Below, in pieces: positions 1-11,510 of a DNA stretch of 64,000 bases. The notes beneath the pieces are model-generated. The model was not told the origin of the DNA, searched no databases, and was given only the letters and a program-made list of their open reading frames with translations. How positions within the stretch are numbered: the stretch's first letter is position 1; every line of letters begins with the position of its first letter. The stretch is from Lathyrus oleraceus (lineage: Eukaryota > Streptophyta > Magnoliopsida > Fabales > Fabaceae), in assembly GCF_024323335.1 (NCBI RefSeq), contig NC_066582.1:185412973-185476972 (forward strand). Direction: 5' to 3'. A program made the translations under genes and the position numbers.

Positions 1-574
1 AACTTTGAATTTGGTGATGGTACCACATGAATGGGAGTAGAGGAGATGAGCATTGGATATTTATTCTTGTATAAGTCTCGTGGTATTGTGTGATTGTGAT
101 TGATTGTGAATAGTGTGTTGTTATATTTAATGATATCCTTGTTGTTATTATACCATGTAATTTTGTAGATGTATTCTCACCCTTTTTGTTTCTATGTTCC
201 TTATGTGAACCCCTCTGGAGATGCTTCTCAAGATGATATTGAGGAGTGATTGTTGTTGTTTTTTAGGGAAAATGGTGCAGATGGCCACTTTGACCGCTTG
301 TTTTAATTTTATGTTTCATCGGACCTTAAATCGACTATTAGTTTATTTTGGAATAATAGCTCTGATATCGGGGTTAGGATTGTTTTGTTGTGTTCTCTAC
401 CTTGACTTAAACCAAATAACTGTACCTTATTGTTATGATTTGAATTTCAATTTCTACTTCAAAGTAAAAAAAATAGAGTATTATGTTGGTGTGACACCCT
501 TGTCTTATACTGTTATATTCCGCAATGTTTTTATAAAGAAATAAAAAAAATTATCATGGATTTAGGGTGTTATA
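1..574 (+). repeat. Possible 3' part of a Ty3/gypsy (chromovirus-like) LTR
   Basis: No convincing gene is present. The stretch from about 490 to 574 begins TGTGACACCC and closes with GGGTGTTATA, terminal words I associate with LTR ends of Tekay/Del-type chromoviruses in legumes. The preceding text resembles the 3' half of such an LTR. The left end lies outside the window and no primer site or protein follows, so this may be a solo-LTR fragment. The 107-codon reading frame at 221-544 has no recognisable domain and I do not treat it as a gene. The family assignment is inferred from general familiarity and is uncertain. Confidence 0.35.
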
Positions 575-949
575 TTTTCTCTTGAGTAAAAATTTGTTAT
601 AATTTCATCTTGGTTTGAGATAAGCCTATGCAAAATCTTTGTTTGGTGTGAAGAGTAATATTTTAAAGCCATGTTCGTTGTTTGGTTATAAGTTAGTCTG
701 AAACTTCATTTCCTTGTAAAAAGGGGTTCATGGGTGTAACCTTCTGTTTCGAAATAGATCATAGCTCAAGGTTAAGATAAAAGAGAATGAATTATTCCCA
801 CCTTATAAGTACTCCTATTCCTCACTAGAAAGGTATGTGACTGCTTTTCTAAAACTACATTTCACTTGGAATTCCATCCACTGTATTGGAACCAAAGATC
901 CACCGCAACTAAAGACTCAAATCAGCTTATCCAATCATCATTTTATTCT

Positions 950-3230
950 CATGCAGGATAACTTCTAAAAACTCTCTAGTATAGTGGATACTCTCAAGAT
1001 CAATTCTTTGGGACAAGAGTATGTCTTCTTGACCGAACCTATATAATTATTTGGTGTTATTTATGTTCAGTTATCTCCTTTTATTTCAGTACTTTTCTTT
1101 ACTTTCAACTTTCATTGCTTACTTATTCAAACATTGTGATAAAAAAACTCAAACTCTGATTAATCAAATGATTTGATTTAAATATTCAATTTTCAAACCT
1201 CCTAAATTCACCCATCCCCCCTCTTGTGGATGGAGCCATATGTCCAACAAGTTCCATCAGAGCCTAACTCTTGTTTAAATACTAATCATCTTGGAAGGAA
1301 GATAACTTCCAACACTTCTTTTATCAAATGAACTTTCCTAAACACACATCCACCATTTAATGGTGATAGGTGTGATTGTGGAAAAATATATTTAAAATAT
1401 TCAGTCAAAGTTTTGATCTTGAATTGTGGGAAATAATAACTAATGGTTCATTTATCCCTACTTGCTACATTAATGGTGAAGTAGTAGATAAACTCGATTT
1501 TCTTTGAACCGAAAAGGAAAAGATAAAGTTTGAAATTGATTTCAAATCTAAAAACCTTTGTATTAATGCCCTCTAATTAAAATTAATTTATGTTTGTGTT
1601 TAGTTGTAATTCCACCTTGTAAATGGGAAACACTCTTAAAATCACCTATGGAGTATCTCCAAGTATTGAACAAGAGGTAAAGAAGAAACGGGGCGAAGTA
1701 GAGGATTGTGAATGCTTCTTTCACAAAAAAAATTCATCCTTTAGATATTTTGGAAACAATGTTTGAAATTTTTTCGATAACAAATATTTAATAATTTGAA
1801 TTAGAAACCTAATCCAATCCTTAGATTGAGATATGTGAATGTTTATAAGTTTCAGAAAAAATCCAAGAAGGAATAAATAAATCAGTATGAAACTAAAAGA
1901 GTTGATTCAATTGTTAAAAGACGATGGGATGAGCTCAAATCTAGAAGAATATCTAGAAACTTCATCAAAGAAATTGTTTCAAGAAGAAGAAAAATCAATT
2001 CCAATAGTCTCCTTTAAAATAAAAATCACGATTATTGAATGATCCTCGGAGGACTCAACATCCAATGGAGAAACTTCATCAAGAAGATAATATGAAGAAG
2101 AAGAAGTTTCATACAACGGAATATTTGAAAGAAGAAATGAGGAAGAAGACTCAAAGATAAATACACCCAGAGACTCAACATCAAGAAGAAATCTCAAAGA
2201 ATAAACCTGAAGTAGAAACTTTAAACAATCCACTTCCAACAAAGAAGATAAACAAGTTTGCTTAAAAGCTCCTCAAGAGGAATATGATTGTGAGGTAACA
2301 AAGTTATTATACAAGTAATTGTTTAAATTAAAGGTTAAGTTAATCGAGGAATATGATAAGATTGAAAAGCAAAATGTAGATCTTAAATACTACATTGAGT
2401 TTCTAGAAAATAGCAATGAAATGCTAAGATATGAAAAGACTAATATTAGAAATCAGGCTAGTAAATGTGAGACTTGTCTCTTAATGAAAAATGAAGTGAA
2501 ATATATGCATGGAAACCTAAGTAAATTTACTAAGGGGAAAGAAAGCGTAGATATGATTCTATCAAATCAAAAACCTTCCTTGAATAAAACTAAATTAGGG
2601 TTTAATTCTAATAGATCACATTAATAAAGGCTTTAATTGGAGAAAAAAAATGAATCTCCCTATAGAAATGTTCCTATTGTGATAACCTTGGCCACATAGA
2701 GTTATTTTGTTTTGATACATTAAAATCTAAAGGTAAAAAAACTTGACCTCTTAGAACTACTAATGCACTAGAACCCAAGAAGATTTGGGTACCAAAGGTG
2801 AAAATCTAGTTGTTTTGCAAGAATGCTTTACAACTTTAAATAATGTGTTAGTGCATGTTTAATGAATTTGTGTAAAGAAAAATGTATACCTTTGAGTATA
2901 CAAGATGTACTTGATGGAATCTGGTGATATTGGTGTTTGTGATCAAAGATTGTTTGTTGATGATGTTTTTCATCAGACATGATCAAAGCTCTTTTCAATG
3001 AGGATGGTTCTCAATGCTTATGATATGTGATGACCAGTTAATCTCTTAGTAGGTTGAGAAGATAAGTACGTAATGGATTCATTTATCATGTTGTTTTTAC
3101 CAACTCTCGTATCCAGCAATTTGCGGAGAAGGATGTATGACATTACTTTGTCGTTCCATCGAGAGGGGGAATTTTATCAAGGTTGCCTAATATTTAAGGT
3201 AGTACATTTTTTAGAGGTTGAATAATCGGA
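950..3230 (+). mobile_element. Ty1/copia (SIRE/Maximus-like) remnant: LTR end, primer site, gag
   Basis: An LTR appears to end at 1249 (terminal CCAACA). It is followed by a degenerate initiator-Met primer site at about 1250-1265 (ATCAGAGCC retained). Downstream, interrupted frames encode a copia-type Gag and then decay, with no protease, integrase or reverse transcriptase recognisable before 3230. The LTR left end is not defined; 950 is only where similarity becomes plausible. The element is a 5' fragment, cut off near the fold-back element that starts at 3292. Confidence 0.55.
1400..2815 (+). pseudogene. Degraded Ty1/copia gag with intact zinc knuckle
   Basis: Gag packages element RNA in cytoplasmic particles. 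Around 1410-1500 a broken frame reads a stretch typical of copia Gag (DLELWEIITNGSFIPTC). At 2319-2624 a lysine/glutamate-rich, coiled-coil-like segment ends in LSKFTKGKESVDMILSNQ, a signature of the SIRE/Maximus gag region. Codons at 2669-2710 give a complete CX2CX4HX4C knuckle (CSYCDNLGHIELFC), followed by the usual KKIWVPKVK linker. Several stops and frameshifts separate these pieces, so no full Gag can be made. The lineage assignment is inference. Confidence 0.6.
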
Positions 3231-3291
3231 AAACTCTGATTAACCCTTTAAATAAGTGGTTTATTAATTTCCCATCATCTAAAAATTATAA

Positions 3292-4059
3292 GGGTTAATA
3301 CATATTCTCCCCCTGCCATATGGGCGGTTTTTGAAAAAACCCCATGTAAAAAAAGTTTGATTTTTCCCTAACATTTGAAGATTCCCTTATTTTGACCCCT
3401 CATAAGACCTAGTCATCATAATCTTTGATGTGACAGGGTTTTTTTTTTAATTTTAATTTTTTTAATGACGTGGAAAGCTTAATTGGCTTCTTTTTTTCTA
3501 ATCTAGGTTGGATTTTTTATTTTTATTTTCATAAACTTTGAAAATTTAAAAGGTAAAACAATCCAAAAGTTTTGTCAATGGCAGGATTCGAGCATAAGTT
3601 CCCTCCCTTAAGGATAAAGCAATTGAACCACTAGGCTACAGTTTTCATTACAATTAATAATCTTTCCAATTATATTTACATTCAACTTCATCATCCTCCT
3701 ATAACATTCAATTATCAATCTCTATATAACAAACCAACAAGAAAAGGGTTTTAAGGTAACAACGAATCCTACCTTTGACAGAATTTTTGGATTGTTTTAC
3801 CTTTTAAATTTTCAAAGTTTATAAAAATAAAAATAAAAAAGCCAACCTGGACTAAAAAAAAATATAACTAAGTTTTCCATGTGGTTAAAAAAATTAAAAT
3901 TAAAAAAAAATGTATGTCATGTCAAAGATTCTGATGACTAGGTCTCATAAGGGGTTAAAATAAGGGAATATTCAAATGTTAGGGAAAAATCAAAAAAAAA
4001 ATCACAGGGGTTTTTTTCAAAAAAATGTTCATATGGAAGGGGGGAATAGGTATTAACCC
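3292..4059. mobile_element. Fold-back element with long terminal inverted repeats (Mutator-like, non-autonomous)
   Basis: The 768-bp unit starts GGGTTAATAC and ends GTATTAACCC. The first roughly 260 bp and the last roughly 260 bp are imperfect inverted copies of each other; for example the poly-T/poly-A tracts and the TGATGACTAGG words mirror each other. Flanking 9-mers AAATTATAA (left) and AAATTCTTA (right) match at seven of nine positions, suggesting a decayed 9-bp target duplication as made by Mutator-like transposases. It encodes no protein. The central, non-repeated part carries a tRNA-like sequence, listed separately. Superfamily is inferred from the long inverted repeats and duplication size. 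Confidence 0.65.
3579..3641 (-). other. tRNA-like segment inside the fold-back element
   Basis: Read on the minus strand, this has an A-box-like GTAGCCTAGTGGTT near the start and a B-box-like GCTCGAATCC near the end, about 63 nt in all, like the pol III promoter of a tRNA gene. It cannot be folded by eye into a full cloverleaf with a 7-bp acceptor stem, so it is a tRNA relic or captured tRNA/SINE head and not a working tRNA gene. Confidence 0.45.
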
Positions 4060-4065
4060 AAATTC

Positions 4066-4083
4066 TTATTATTATTATTATTA

Positions 4084-4114
<31 letters not shown>
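4066..4114. repeat. (TTA)n microsatellite
   Basis: A nearly pure TTA/ATT trinucleotide run, with one TTTTTA interruption, directly beside the right end of the fold-back element. Confidence 0.9.
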
Positions 4115-5238
4115 CAAATATATGAGTTTCTAGCATTTTAAAGAAAGGGGTGCAAATAGAATGAAAAGGGTGTGAAAAGTAGTATGTCAAAGCCAAATTT
4201 CAACTTAAGCCCGAAAAAGACCAAGGAGGCTTAAACCAAGTAAAATAATCGATTAGACTAATCAATTAGATGCTCCTTGCATTACAAATTTCAAATTAAA
4301 TCAAATTTTATCTTCGCCTCCAAGCAAATCAAGTCAGAGCATTAATGGAGAACACGCGAAATCTTCAAAATCATCATTACCATCTTTTTAGATGGCTTAT
4401 TTTAGAAAGTTTTGGTTCTGATATTTTTTACGCCAAATCTTCAAGGACTTTATGGAGGTTTTGCGCGCCCAACTCTCCAGAAGGAGCACTATAAATAGGT
4501 AATCATATTCCCATCTTTTTATTTCTCTATATTCTTCTTGTGTTTTGTGTGATCTTTACTCTACGCATCAATATCATCACCTATGGCTCCAATAAAAAGC
4601 CTCCACTATTGAAGTTCTTTATCAAGAATATTTTTTGTGGATGTGTTAAACTTAAGAAGCCAAGAAAGGAATGTAATGTCCAACCATAACGTTATACCAT
4701 ATGTTGTTATGGAGGAACATTTTCTCAATAACTCCAAGCCATATGTTCATATCTTCCAAGGGTTTCTAAGGGGGCTCTTCACAAAATAATGGATCGAGTA
4801 TTCCCAAATCTTGTAAGAGATTTATACCAATTTGAAGCTTGAAGATCTATCCCTAAAGACATATGTAAAAGGAGTAGATATCGACATTCATAGAGAACAA
4901 TTTGGAAGAATGTTTGAACTACTTATTTATGGGGTATCCTATACCTATGATTGGCTGATTAATTTTTATAAAAAAAAAATCAAACTTTCCACATCCATCA
5001 TCTCTTTTTTCATAAATCCCATGAAGGATAGGGACCTTCCTATCAAAGCAAGCTACCTAAAGGCAATGATTCATGTGGCCCACTAGTTGAGCACAAGGAT
5101 ACTCCTTCAAAGGCAAGATAACATTGAAGTGCTCATTAGAGAGGACGTGGTCCCTTTATGGTTAGTAACCCAACTACTTTAAATAATTTGGGTTGATGGT
5201 ATGCTTCTTCACATGATCTACTACAAGCAAAGTTGAAA

Positions 5239-5246
5239 ACCAAACT
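5239..5246. repeat. Left 8-bp target-site duplication of the hAT-like element
   Basis: ACCAAACT, identical to 6159-6166 on the far side of the insertion. Confidence 0.85.
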
Positions 5247-6158
5247 TAGGGGTGTTCGTGGTGCGGTTTGGATGATTTTGACGCTAAAAATCATCTGAAC
5301 TGCAAGAGAAAAAAGCACGTGGTTCAGTTTGGTTCGGTTGGCTTTTAGAAATAAAACCTAACTAAACCAAACCAAACAAATGTGATTTAGGTTGGTTTAG
5401 TTTATTCGGTTTTTTACAAGATTTTTGTTGAGCCATACATACACCTATAGAGAACAAGATAACTTTGTCTTTAGTCATTCATACATTACCAAATAATAAC
5501 AAACTCATCATATTTTAACAAAAACTTCTCATTCAATATACACAAATGATATTAGACAAAAGTGGAATAAAAAAAATAAAATAGTAGCATAAAAAATATC
5601 AAAAATATTATAATAAAAAGAAAAAACAGAGGAGAAGATGGATTAGAGAAGATGAAAAAGAAAGAACATAAGAGATGTGGGATTAGAGAAGAAAGGCGCG
5701 ATAAAAACGTAATTGGAAGAGAAAACAATAACATAAAAATGAGAATATGAAAAAGAAAGAATACAAGAGAGGAGAGATTAGAGTAGAAGAGGTGAGACTT
5801 ACATGACAAAGAAGATGAGAAGAATGTGCAATACTATTAGGAGAGATTTGAGAAGGTTGAAACTAAAATCCTAAACGAGAGCAAGAGAATATTTGAAAGG
5901 TTAAGGAATAATAGGTTTGGGTTTTGGGTTGGATGTGGGATAAGTGAAGTTTGGGTTGTAACATAATGCAGTTTGGTTTGGTTTGGTTTAGTTCATTTTG
6001 CAAAATACAAACTGCAAACCAAATCACACCGCACGGTTTTGAAAAAAAAAATGCCCAAAGACATCCAAACAAAATGAGGTTTTTTGTGGTTTTGGTTTGG
6101 TTTGGTTTAGTTTAGTTTGCAGTATTCTATTGGGTTGGTTCAGTTTTGAACACCCCTA
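5247..6158. mobile_element. Non-autonomous hAT-superfamily element, 912 bp
   Basis: The ends are TAGGGGTGTTC and GAACACCCCTA (the right end matches the left in inverted orientation at the termini), flanked by perfect 8-bp duplications ACCAAACT. That combination is the hallmark of hAT transposition. The subterminal regions are rich in GGTTTGGTTTGG/AACCAAACC-type words, which may be transposase-binding motifs, repeated near 5310-5410 and 5960-6140. No transposase frame is present, so it was mobilised in trans. It sits inside the pseudogene at 4676-6473. Confidence 0.85.
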
Positions 6159-6166
6159 ACCAAACT
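6159..6166. repeat. Right 8-bp target-site duplication of the hAT-like element
   Basis: ACCAAACT, identical to 5239-5246. Confidence 0.85.
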
Positions 6167-6479
6167 ACCATATGGAGATTTGATCACCAAGATATTAGTT
6201 GTTGCTGGAGTTGACACTATGGGAGAATCATTGGATCCTATCCACTCCAAGATAAACTATTCCCTAATTACTAGCATAAGGGTTCGTATCTTTAGAGGAA
6301 AATTAAGGAACGAATCAATGGATGAAGAAGAAGTCGTAGACGAACCAGCTGCAGAAAATGATGCATTATTCAATGCACTATGGAAATCCATCAACAAAAT
6401 GCTTTGGCCATTCATAACTTGGAAAAGGACATGGCCATCATCAAGAGAAATAGCTCAAGAGATGATGATATGAATTGAA

Positions 6480-7381
6480 CCGAGTAGCCTCATTTATGTG
6501 GTTTTTAGCAATTAAGTGTGTTTCTAGCTATAGTATTTAAGTGTGTTTAATTTTCCACTTTTTCCTGCTTTCTAGAATCCTTATAATTCCTATTGATCCC
6601 CTTGTTAGAATTTGAATTGGTGTATTTCCTTTTCTTAGTAAAACATGTTCGACCTATATGGACTATGTGTTTGCATATTTACCTTTATTATCTAGCATCT
6701 TTACCCGCCTTTTTGATAATGAAAAAGGGGGAGAAGTATACTCTCAATAGGAGTAGAGTATACTCTCTACTCATGTGAGGGGGAGTTTAACCACTCCAAA
6801 TTTTATCTAACTTTTTTATCTTTTACCACCTCCCTGAGAGATGCATTGCCATCATAAAAAAAAGGGATAATATGGATCTATGTGCTGAAAGGATATGATT
6901 AAGAATTGATCCAAGATGGTGTAGCTTATTGTTAGAAAGAGGCAAGTCAATCAATAGTTGCTTAGTTTTGATGAAGGAAACACTTGAAGTTAAGAAAATG
7001 ATGAAGTTAAGTTAAGTTGTTAAAGATGCACTAGATGGTTGATTAAACTATCCTCTTGAATCAAGATAAACAATTGTTTAAAGTTAAAATTATAGTCCAG
7101 TGACTCTCAAGTGAAGACTTAGGGTTTATGATAATCGATGGTTTAACTTCCAAAATCTTAAATGATGGAAATCAACATGGAGATATATCAAGCCTCATCA
7201 ATAAGGCTCAAGGTTCTTTTTTTTATTCTAAAGTCAGAGATAATGATGTCAATACTTGAAGCTTCATAGTTTGAAAGAGATGATGTGTGAAAGCTCTCTT
7301 GATTGTGTCCATTTGAGTGATTAGTGTCTTGTAAAGACCCAAAGGCATTTCTAGAAACATTATGGCTAAATCACGCACACG

Positions 7382-7412
<31 letters not shown>

Positions 7413-8070
7413 ACAATATTGATAAGCATATCACTTTTTAAATTAAATCCCCAAAAAAATGTTTTTGGGGCCTAGCATGTTGGTTAGGGGATTGTCTGGT
7501 TGATTAAGAGATTTTTTTCTAAATTTCCTAATAAATTAGATGACGCTTAATTGAGTCTATAATTGATTATGCCAGCCTCTAATGATTGACAACAACTATA
7601 TATCAAAACCTTCTATTTTGGGCCACAATAATCGATTACTTGCACTACCTAATCAATTAGGTCATTAATTTTCCCATGGATTGTTCCAAATTTATGCATC
7701 GCCTTGGCCTATATATAGAGAGCTTCTATATGACTTTTTCACATCCAGAAAACATGAAAACCTAACTTTTAGTTTTACTCATCACCTCTCTAAATATTTC
7801 ATATTTTCTCACAGATTTTTACCATAATGCTTTGAGAAGATTTTTTAGTCTAGTGAGAAATATTATTCTGGGTGAAGGGAAAATTGAAAATTTACCAAGA
7901 TTTTATTTTTTCTTTTAAGTAAATCATTATTTCTTATGAAGTTTTTATTTTATTTCAGACCTAAACTATTAAAAAATCTCTTGTTTTTATTTGGGGGAGT
8001 TGTCTAAGTTTCTGTTTGGTTTGTGAGATTTTCCCTTGAAAAAACACTCTTTTGGTTCATGAAAATCACT
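6480..8070. other. Non-coding retroelement-like tail and LTR-like sequence
   Basis: No gene is seen. Words such as AAAAAGGGGGAG (near 6723) and paired ATCGATTA/AATCAATTAG motifs (7632-7660, also near 4248-4270) suggest the 3' part of the element carrying the 4.7-6.5 kb pseudogene. A (CA)n run interrupts it. It ends where the Ogre LTR starts at 8071. Confidence 0.4.
7372..7415. repeat. (CA)n microsatellite
   Basis: A CA dinucleotide run with a few CG and CTC interruptions. It produces a cysteine/valine-rich translation on the minus strand that is not a real protein. Confidence 0.92.
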
Positions 8071-8107
8071 TGTCATACCCTAAATTTTGTCCCGTCTAAA
8101 GGCATTC

Positions 8108-8650
8108 ATTTACATTTCAAGCATTTGTATTTATCAATTCGCATCAATTCATTGACATAAATTATTCCATTTTTTTAATTTTATTTCACTGACATTTATT
8201 TAATTTTCATTAGAATTTTTTCTATTTACCAATTCACATAAAAAACATGATCTTCATTCATAAGCATTCATATTCATAAATTATTCCTTTTTTTTTAATT
8301 TCATTTCAATGATATTTATTTAATTTTCATTAGAATTTTTTTTCTATTTACCAATTCACATGAAAAAACATGATCTTCATTCATAAGAATTCATATTCAT
8401 AAATTATTCCATTTTTTTTTAAATTTCATTTCAATGACATTTATTTAATTTTCATTAGAATTTTTTCTATTTAACAATTCACATAAAAACATGATCTTCA
8501 TTCATAAGTATTCATATTCATAAATTATTCTATTTTTTTAATTTCATTTTAATGACATTTATTTAATTTTCATTAGAATTTTTTTCTATTTACCAATTCA
8601 CATAAAAAATAGGATCTTCATTCATAAGCATTCATATTCATATTCATAAT
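8108..8650. repeat. ~121-bp tandem array within the Ogre LTR
   Basis: About four and a half AT-rich copies. The word ATCTTCATTCATAAG recurs at roughly 8250, 8373, 8493 and 8613, spacings of 120-123 bp, each followed by CATTTATTTAATTTTCATT. Confidence 0.88.
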
Positions 8651-10010
8651 AAGATTTTCATTTACCATGTCATTCATACATTTGTTTTTCCATAAGTTTT
8701 CTATCATACACTACATGCCTATAATCGACACTTGTTGCATTACATTGAGTGCTTGTGGGCTTAACTTTAATTATTTAGAGTTATATCTTTGTATTCTCAA
8801 AAATTAGGTACTAATGGTCTTGTCATGGTATTGTTCTTAGGTTATAGCAAGAGGTTTCTTATGTTGAGTAGTAGTAATAATAATAATTAAAGCTTGTTTT
8901 TAAAAAAAAAGGTACTCATGGTCATGATAATTTATTTTGATTTTGTTAATTGGATTTAAGTAAAATATTTGGTCACATTTTATAAATAAATGTCATTGCT
9001 CTATCTTAAAATTTAAAAAATAGTTACATTTAATTTTATTTGTCTTTTACATCATATATATAGAAAAAAATCAGAAAATATAGAAATAAGTTTTTACATT
9101 ATAATAAGGTACAAAAAAATTTTACAGTAACAAATTACATTTAAAAAAAGAAAACATGTCCAAGTATGGAACCCTTCAAGCTTGCTTTCTTGACTATTGT
9201 GTGTTATGTGTGAGACCATTTAGGTCTTCTGCTCATCAACCTTAATATCAACTTGGACAAGTGACTTGGAGCAGAATTTCTGTCCTATTGCAACAGAAAA
9301 ATAATATCAAGTTAGCATGAATTGGGAAAGAAGACAAAGGAAAACAAAAATCAAGCAGAAAAGAAAATAGCAGTACATTACTTTTTAAGACAAAGCATGA
9401 ATTTTCACTAAAATGTTAAGGCAATGATTGTCCTCTTAGAAAGAATTTTAGAACCCACTACCAATTGCATAAATTTGACATCAAGGACCAATCCTTACCA
9501 CTATGAAAACCCTAGCCATCCCACAGTATAAAGGAAGCATATCAACAACAAGGATAAGAGAGGGGAACAAAAAATTTTACACACAAAAAACCTAAGCTAC
9601 TGTTACCAGATTAATATAAAAAAAAACCTCTCGGTAACCATTCAAATTAGAAGCAACATATCCAAGGCTATTTGACTCATACAGTGGACACAGAAGAAGA
9701 AGCAAAAATAACGGTCGGTTTCCATCAGTGGTCGGCCGCTGTCATGAGTGCGTAAATGGTCGGAGTTGTTGGGGTCTTTTCGTTAACTACGCCGTTGCGA
9801 GTACGGTGTGGTCGGAATCGTAGTCGTGGAATAAATTGACCCGTTTTTACGCTTGTGTTTTAAACAATCGGGTTCGGTTTCAAAATAAACTGACCTGCCT
9901 CACTTTGGGTCGACCGCTATATCCAGGCCCATTATCCTTTTTTTTGTTGAAATTTCGCCAGTTTCGCTATTTGTGTACGCGGATGCATATAATCTCCAAC
10001 TAACTGCTTT

Positions 10011-10068
10011 TGGCTTGGTGGTTGAGACTCCTCCTGTCTCCCACTAGGTCCTGGGTTTGATTCCTGCC
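10011..10068 (+). other. tRNA-like segment in the Ogre LTR
   Basis: TGGCTTGGTGGTTGAG resembles a tRNA A box and CTGGGTTTGATTCC a B box (GGTTCGANTCC), spaced about 30 nt apart. The cloverleaf is not complete, so it is not a working tRNA gene; it could act as a pol III promoter relic. Confidence 0.4.
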
Positions 10069-10390
10069 TTATTTACTTTATTTTGTCATCATTTGGATTT
10101 ATTCCATGTAGATTTATCCTTCTTTATTTTTTATTCTTATGTGATTATTTAATTTGAGTTAGTCATTTTTGTATCTCCATTTGATCCAAATTATTCCAAA
10201 AACTCTTTTTTTTTATTTTCGTTGTTCTTACGCGTCAAAAAGAAAATTGTTTATTTATTCCTATATATATTTATTTATTTATAATCAACTTACTTTGGAG
10301 TCCTTGTATGCCAAATCTTGGTGAGGGTATCCATTCAACTTCCTTCGATTTCAAACTTCCACATTCCATCATTAATCAATTTCAATTTCT

Positions 10391-10975
10391 TCAAACCATT
10401 TTCAATTCAAATAATTTTTTAACTAAAAGTTGAAGAAAAAGATTACCTGGATGAAATATCCAGTCGTAATCTCGAATATTAGGCCTAAGTTGTAAGGGCT
10501 TGTAAGCCCTATGTATTCGTCTTCTTTTCAAAACGCTCCCATATTCAAATAATTTTCTAACTAAAAACTGAAGAAAAAGATTACCTAGATGAAATATCCA
10601 GTCGTAATCCTGAATATTAGGCCCAAATTGTAAGAACTTGTAAGCCATAAGTATTTGTCTTCTCTTTAAAACACTCCAATATTCAAATCTTTTTTTCAAT
10701 AAAATATGAAGAAAAAGATTACCCTGGATGAAATATTCAGTCGTAATCCCGAATATTAGGCCCAAGTTGTAAGAGCTTGTAAGCCCTATGTATTCGTCTT
10801 CTTTTCAAAACACTTGTAATTATTCAAACTTCTTTTCTCAATAAAATTGGAAGAAAAAGATACTTGGGTGAAAGGTCCAGGCGTAGTCTCGAGTATTACA
10901 CCCAAGTTGTAAAAGCTTGCAAGTCATAAATACTCGTCTTTCAAGCCCAAAAATACATTTAACCTATCAAACTCT
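10391..10975. repeat. ~138-bp tandem array within the Ogre LTR
   Basis: Four copies. The word GAAGAAAAAGATTACC recurs with starts near 10432, 10570, 10708 and (diverged) 10850, periods 138, 138 and 142. Each unit also carries a CAGTCGTAATC...GAATATTAGGC...TTGTAAG...TTGTAAGCC block. A minus-strand translation across it is repetitive and not credible as a gene. Confidence 0.9.
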
Positions 10976-11229
10976 TTTTTCCCCGTCGTACGGTCTTTAA
11001 AACTTTTTCATAAACGAAAGACATCTTTTCTTAAGGTGATGTAAAGCAATGTTTTGGCCATAATTGTTGAGTTGAGATAAGTGACGTTTTTCTGAATGTT
11101 GATTTGTAAATCCATTCGATGTGTGGTATATGTTCGCTCCTCATCTGTTTTGGGTAAAACAATGTTTTCATCGATTAATATAATATAGCTTTCGCTAAAA
11201 TCGACCAACAAACAAATATTTTTCTACCC

Positions 11230-11510
11230 AAAACTATGTAAGCCTTGAGTTCTCTATTGAGATACGTAGGAGCAGGATTGCGAAATCTTGTCAGGCATAT
11301 TAATAAAAAACTTAGATTTAGTCCCCTTCGTTAAAAATCCAAAAACATTCTTCTCTCTAATATTATTTCTTTCCCACCTAATATCTTGAGAAGCCTAATA
11401 TTTCAAACTAACACTAACGCGCACAACTAACCTAATGTTTCCTGTTGAGTACAACGGACATGAGGGGTGCTAATACCTTCCCCTTGCGTAATCGACTCCC
11501 GGACCCTGAT
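11230..11510 (+). promoter_or_regulatory. Conserved 3'-proximal Ogre LTR module with stem-loop
   Basis: Contains a TACGTATC...ATCAGAG-type block (here inverted, 11245-11275) with a short stem-loop TCTC-TATT-GAGA at 11251-11262, and a block GGTGCTAATACCTTCCCC near 11467. Both recur in the LTR pieces at 32.8-33.0, 43.4-43.6, 45.55-45.79 and 59.07-60.05 kb. By position it may lie in R/U5; its role is not known to me. Confidence 0.5.

Larger units (their letters stand above)
4676..6473 (+). pseudogene. Decayed plant 'transposon protein'-type gene, split by a hAT-like insertion
   Basis: Short frames read pieces typical of a large plant family of retroelement-associated proteins (the putative plant transposon protein family, tentatively Pfam PF20167). 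These are a FPNLVRDLY-like piece near 4800, then KLEDLSLKTYVKGVDIDI from 4833 in another frame, and after the insertion a frame at about 6170-6473 reading LPYGDLITKILVVAGVD. The molecular function of the family is unknown. The gene carries at least one frameshift near 4830 and several stops, and is interrupted at 5246/6159 by the 912-bp element listed below. A region typical of these elements (AAAAAGGGGGAG near 6723) follows. Family naming is inference and of moderate reliability. Confidence 0.45.

Noticed and set aside
221..544. A 107-codon plus-strand frame
   Set aside because: Within an LTR-like sequence, no recognisable domain; the apparent membrane segment reflects T-rich DNA.
3579..3641. 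A functional tRNA gene
   Set aside because: A and B boxes can be seen but no acceptor stem or full cloverleaf; kept only as tRNA-like.
7223..7429. Minus-strand frame with a cysteine/valine run
   Set aside because: The run is the (CA)n microsatellite; no domain.
10391..10765. A 124-codon minus-strand frame
   Set aside because: It is the translation of the 138-bp tandem array; the repeats, not a gene, keep it open.
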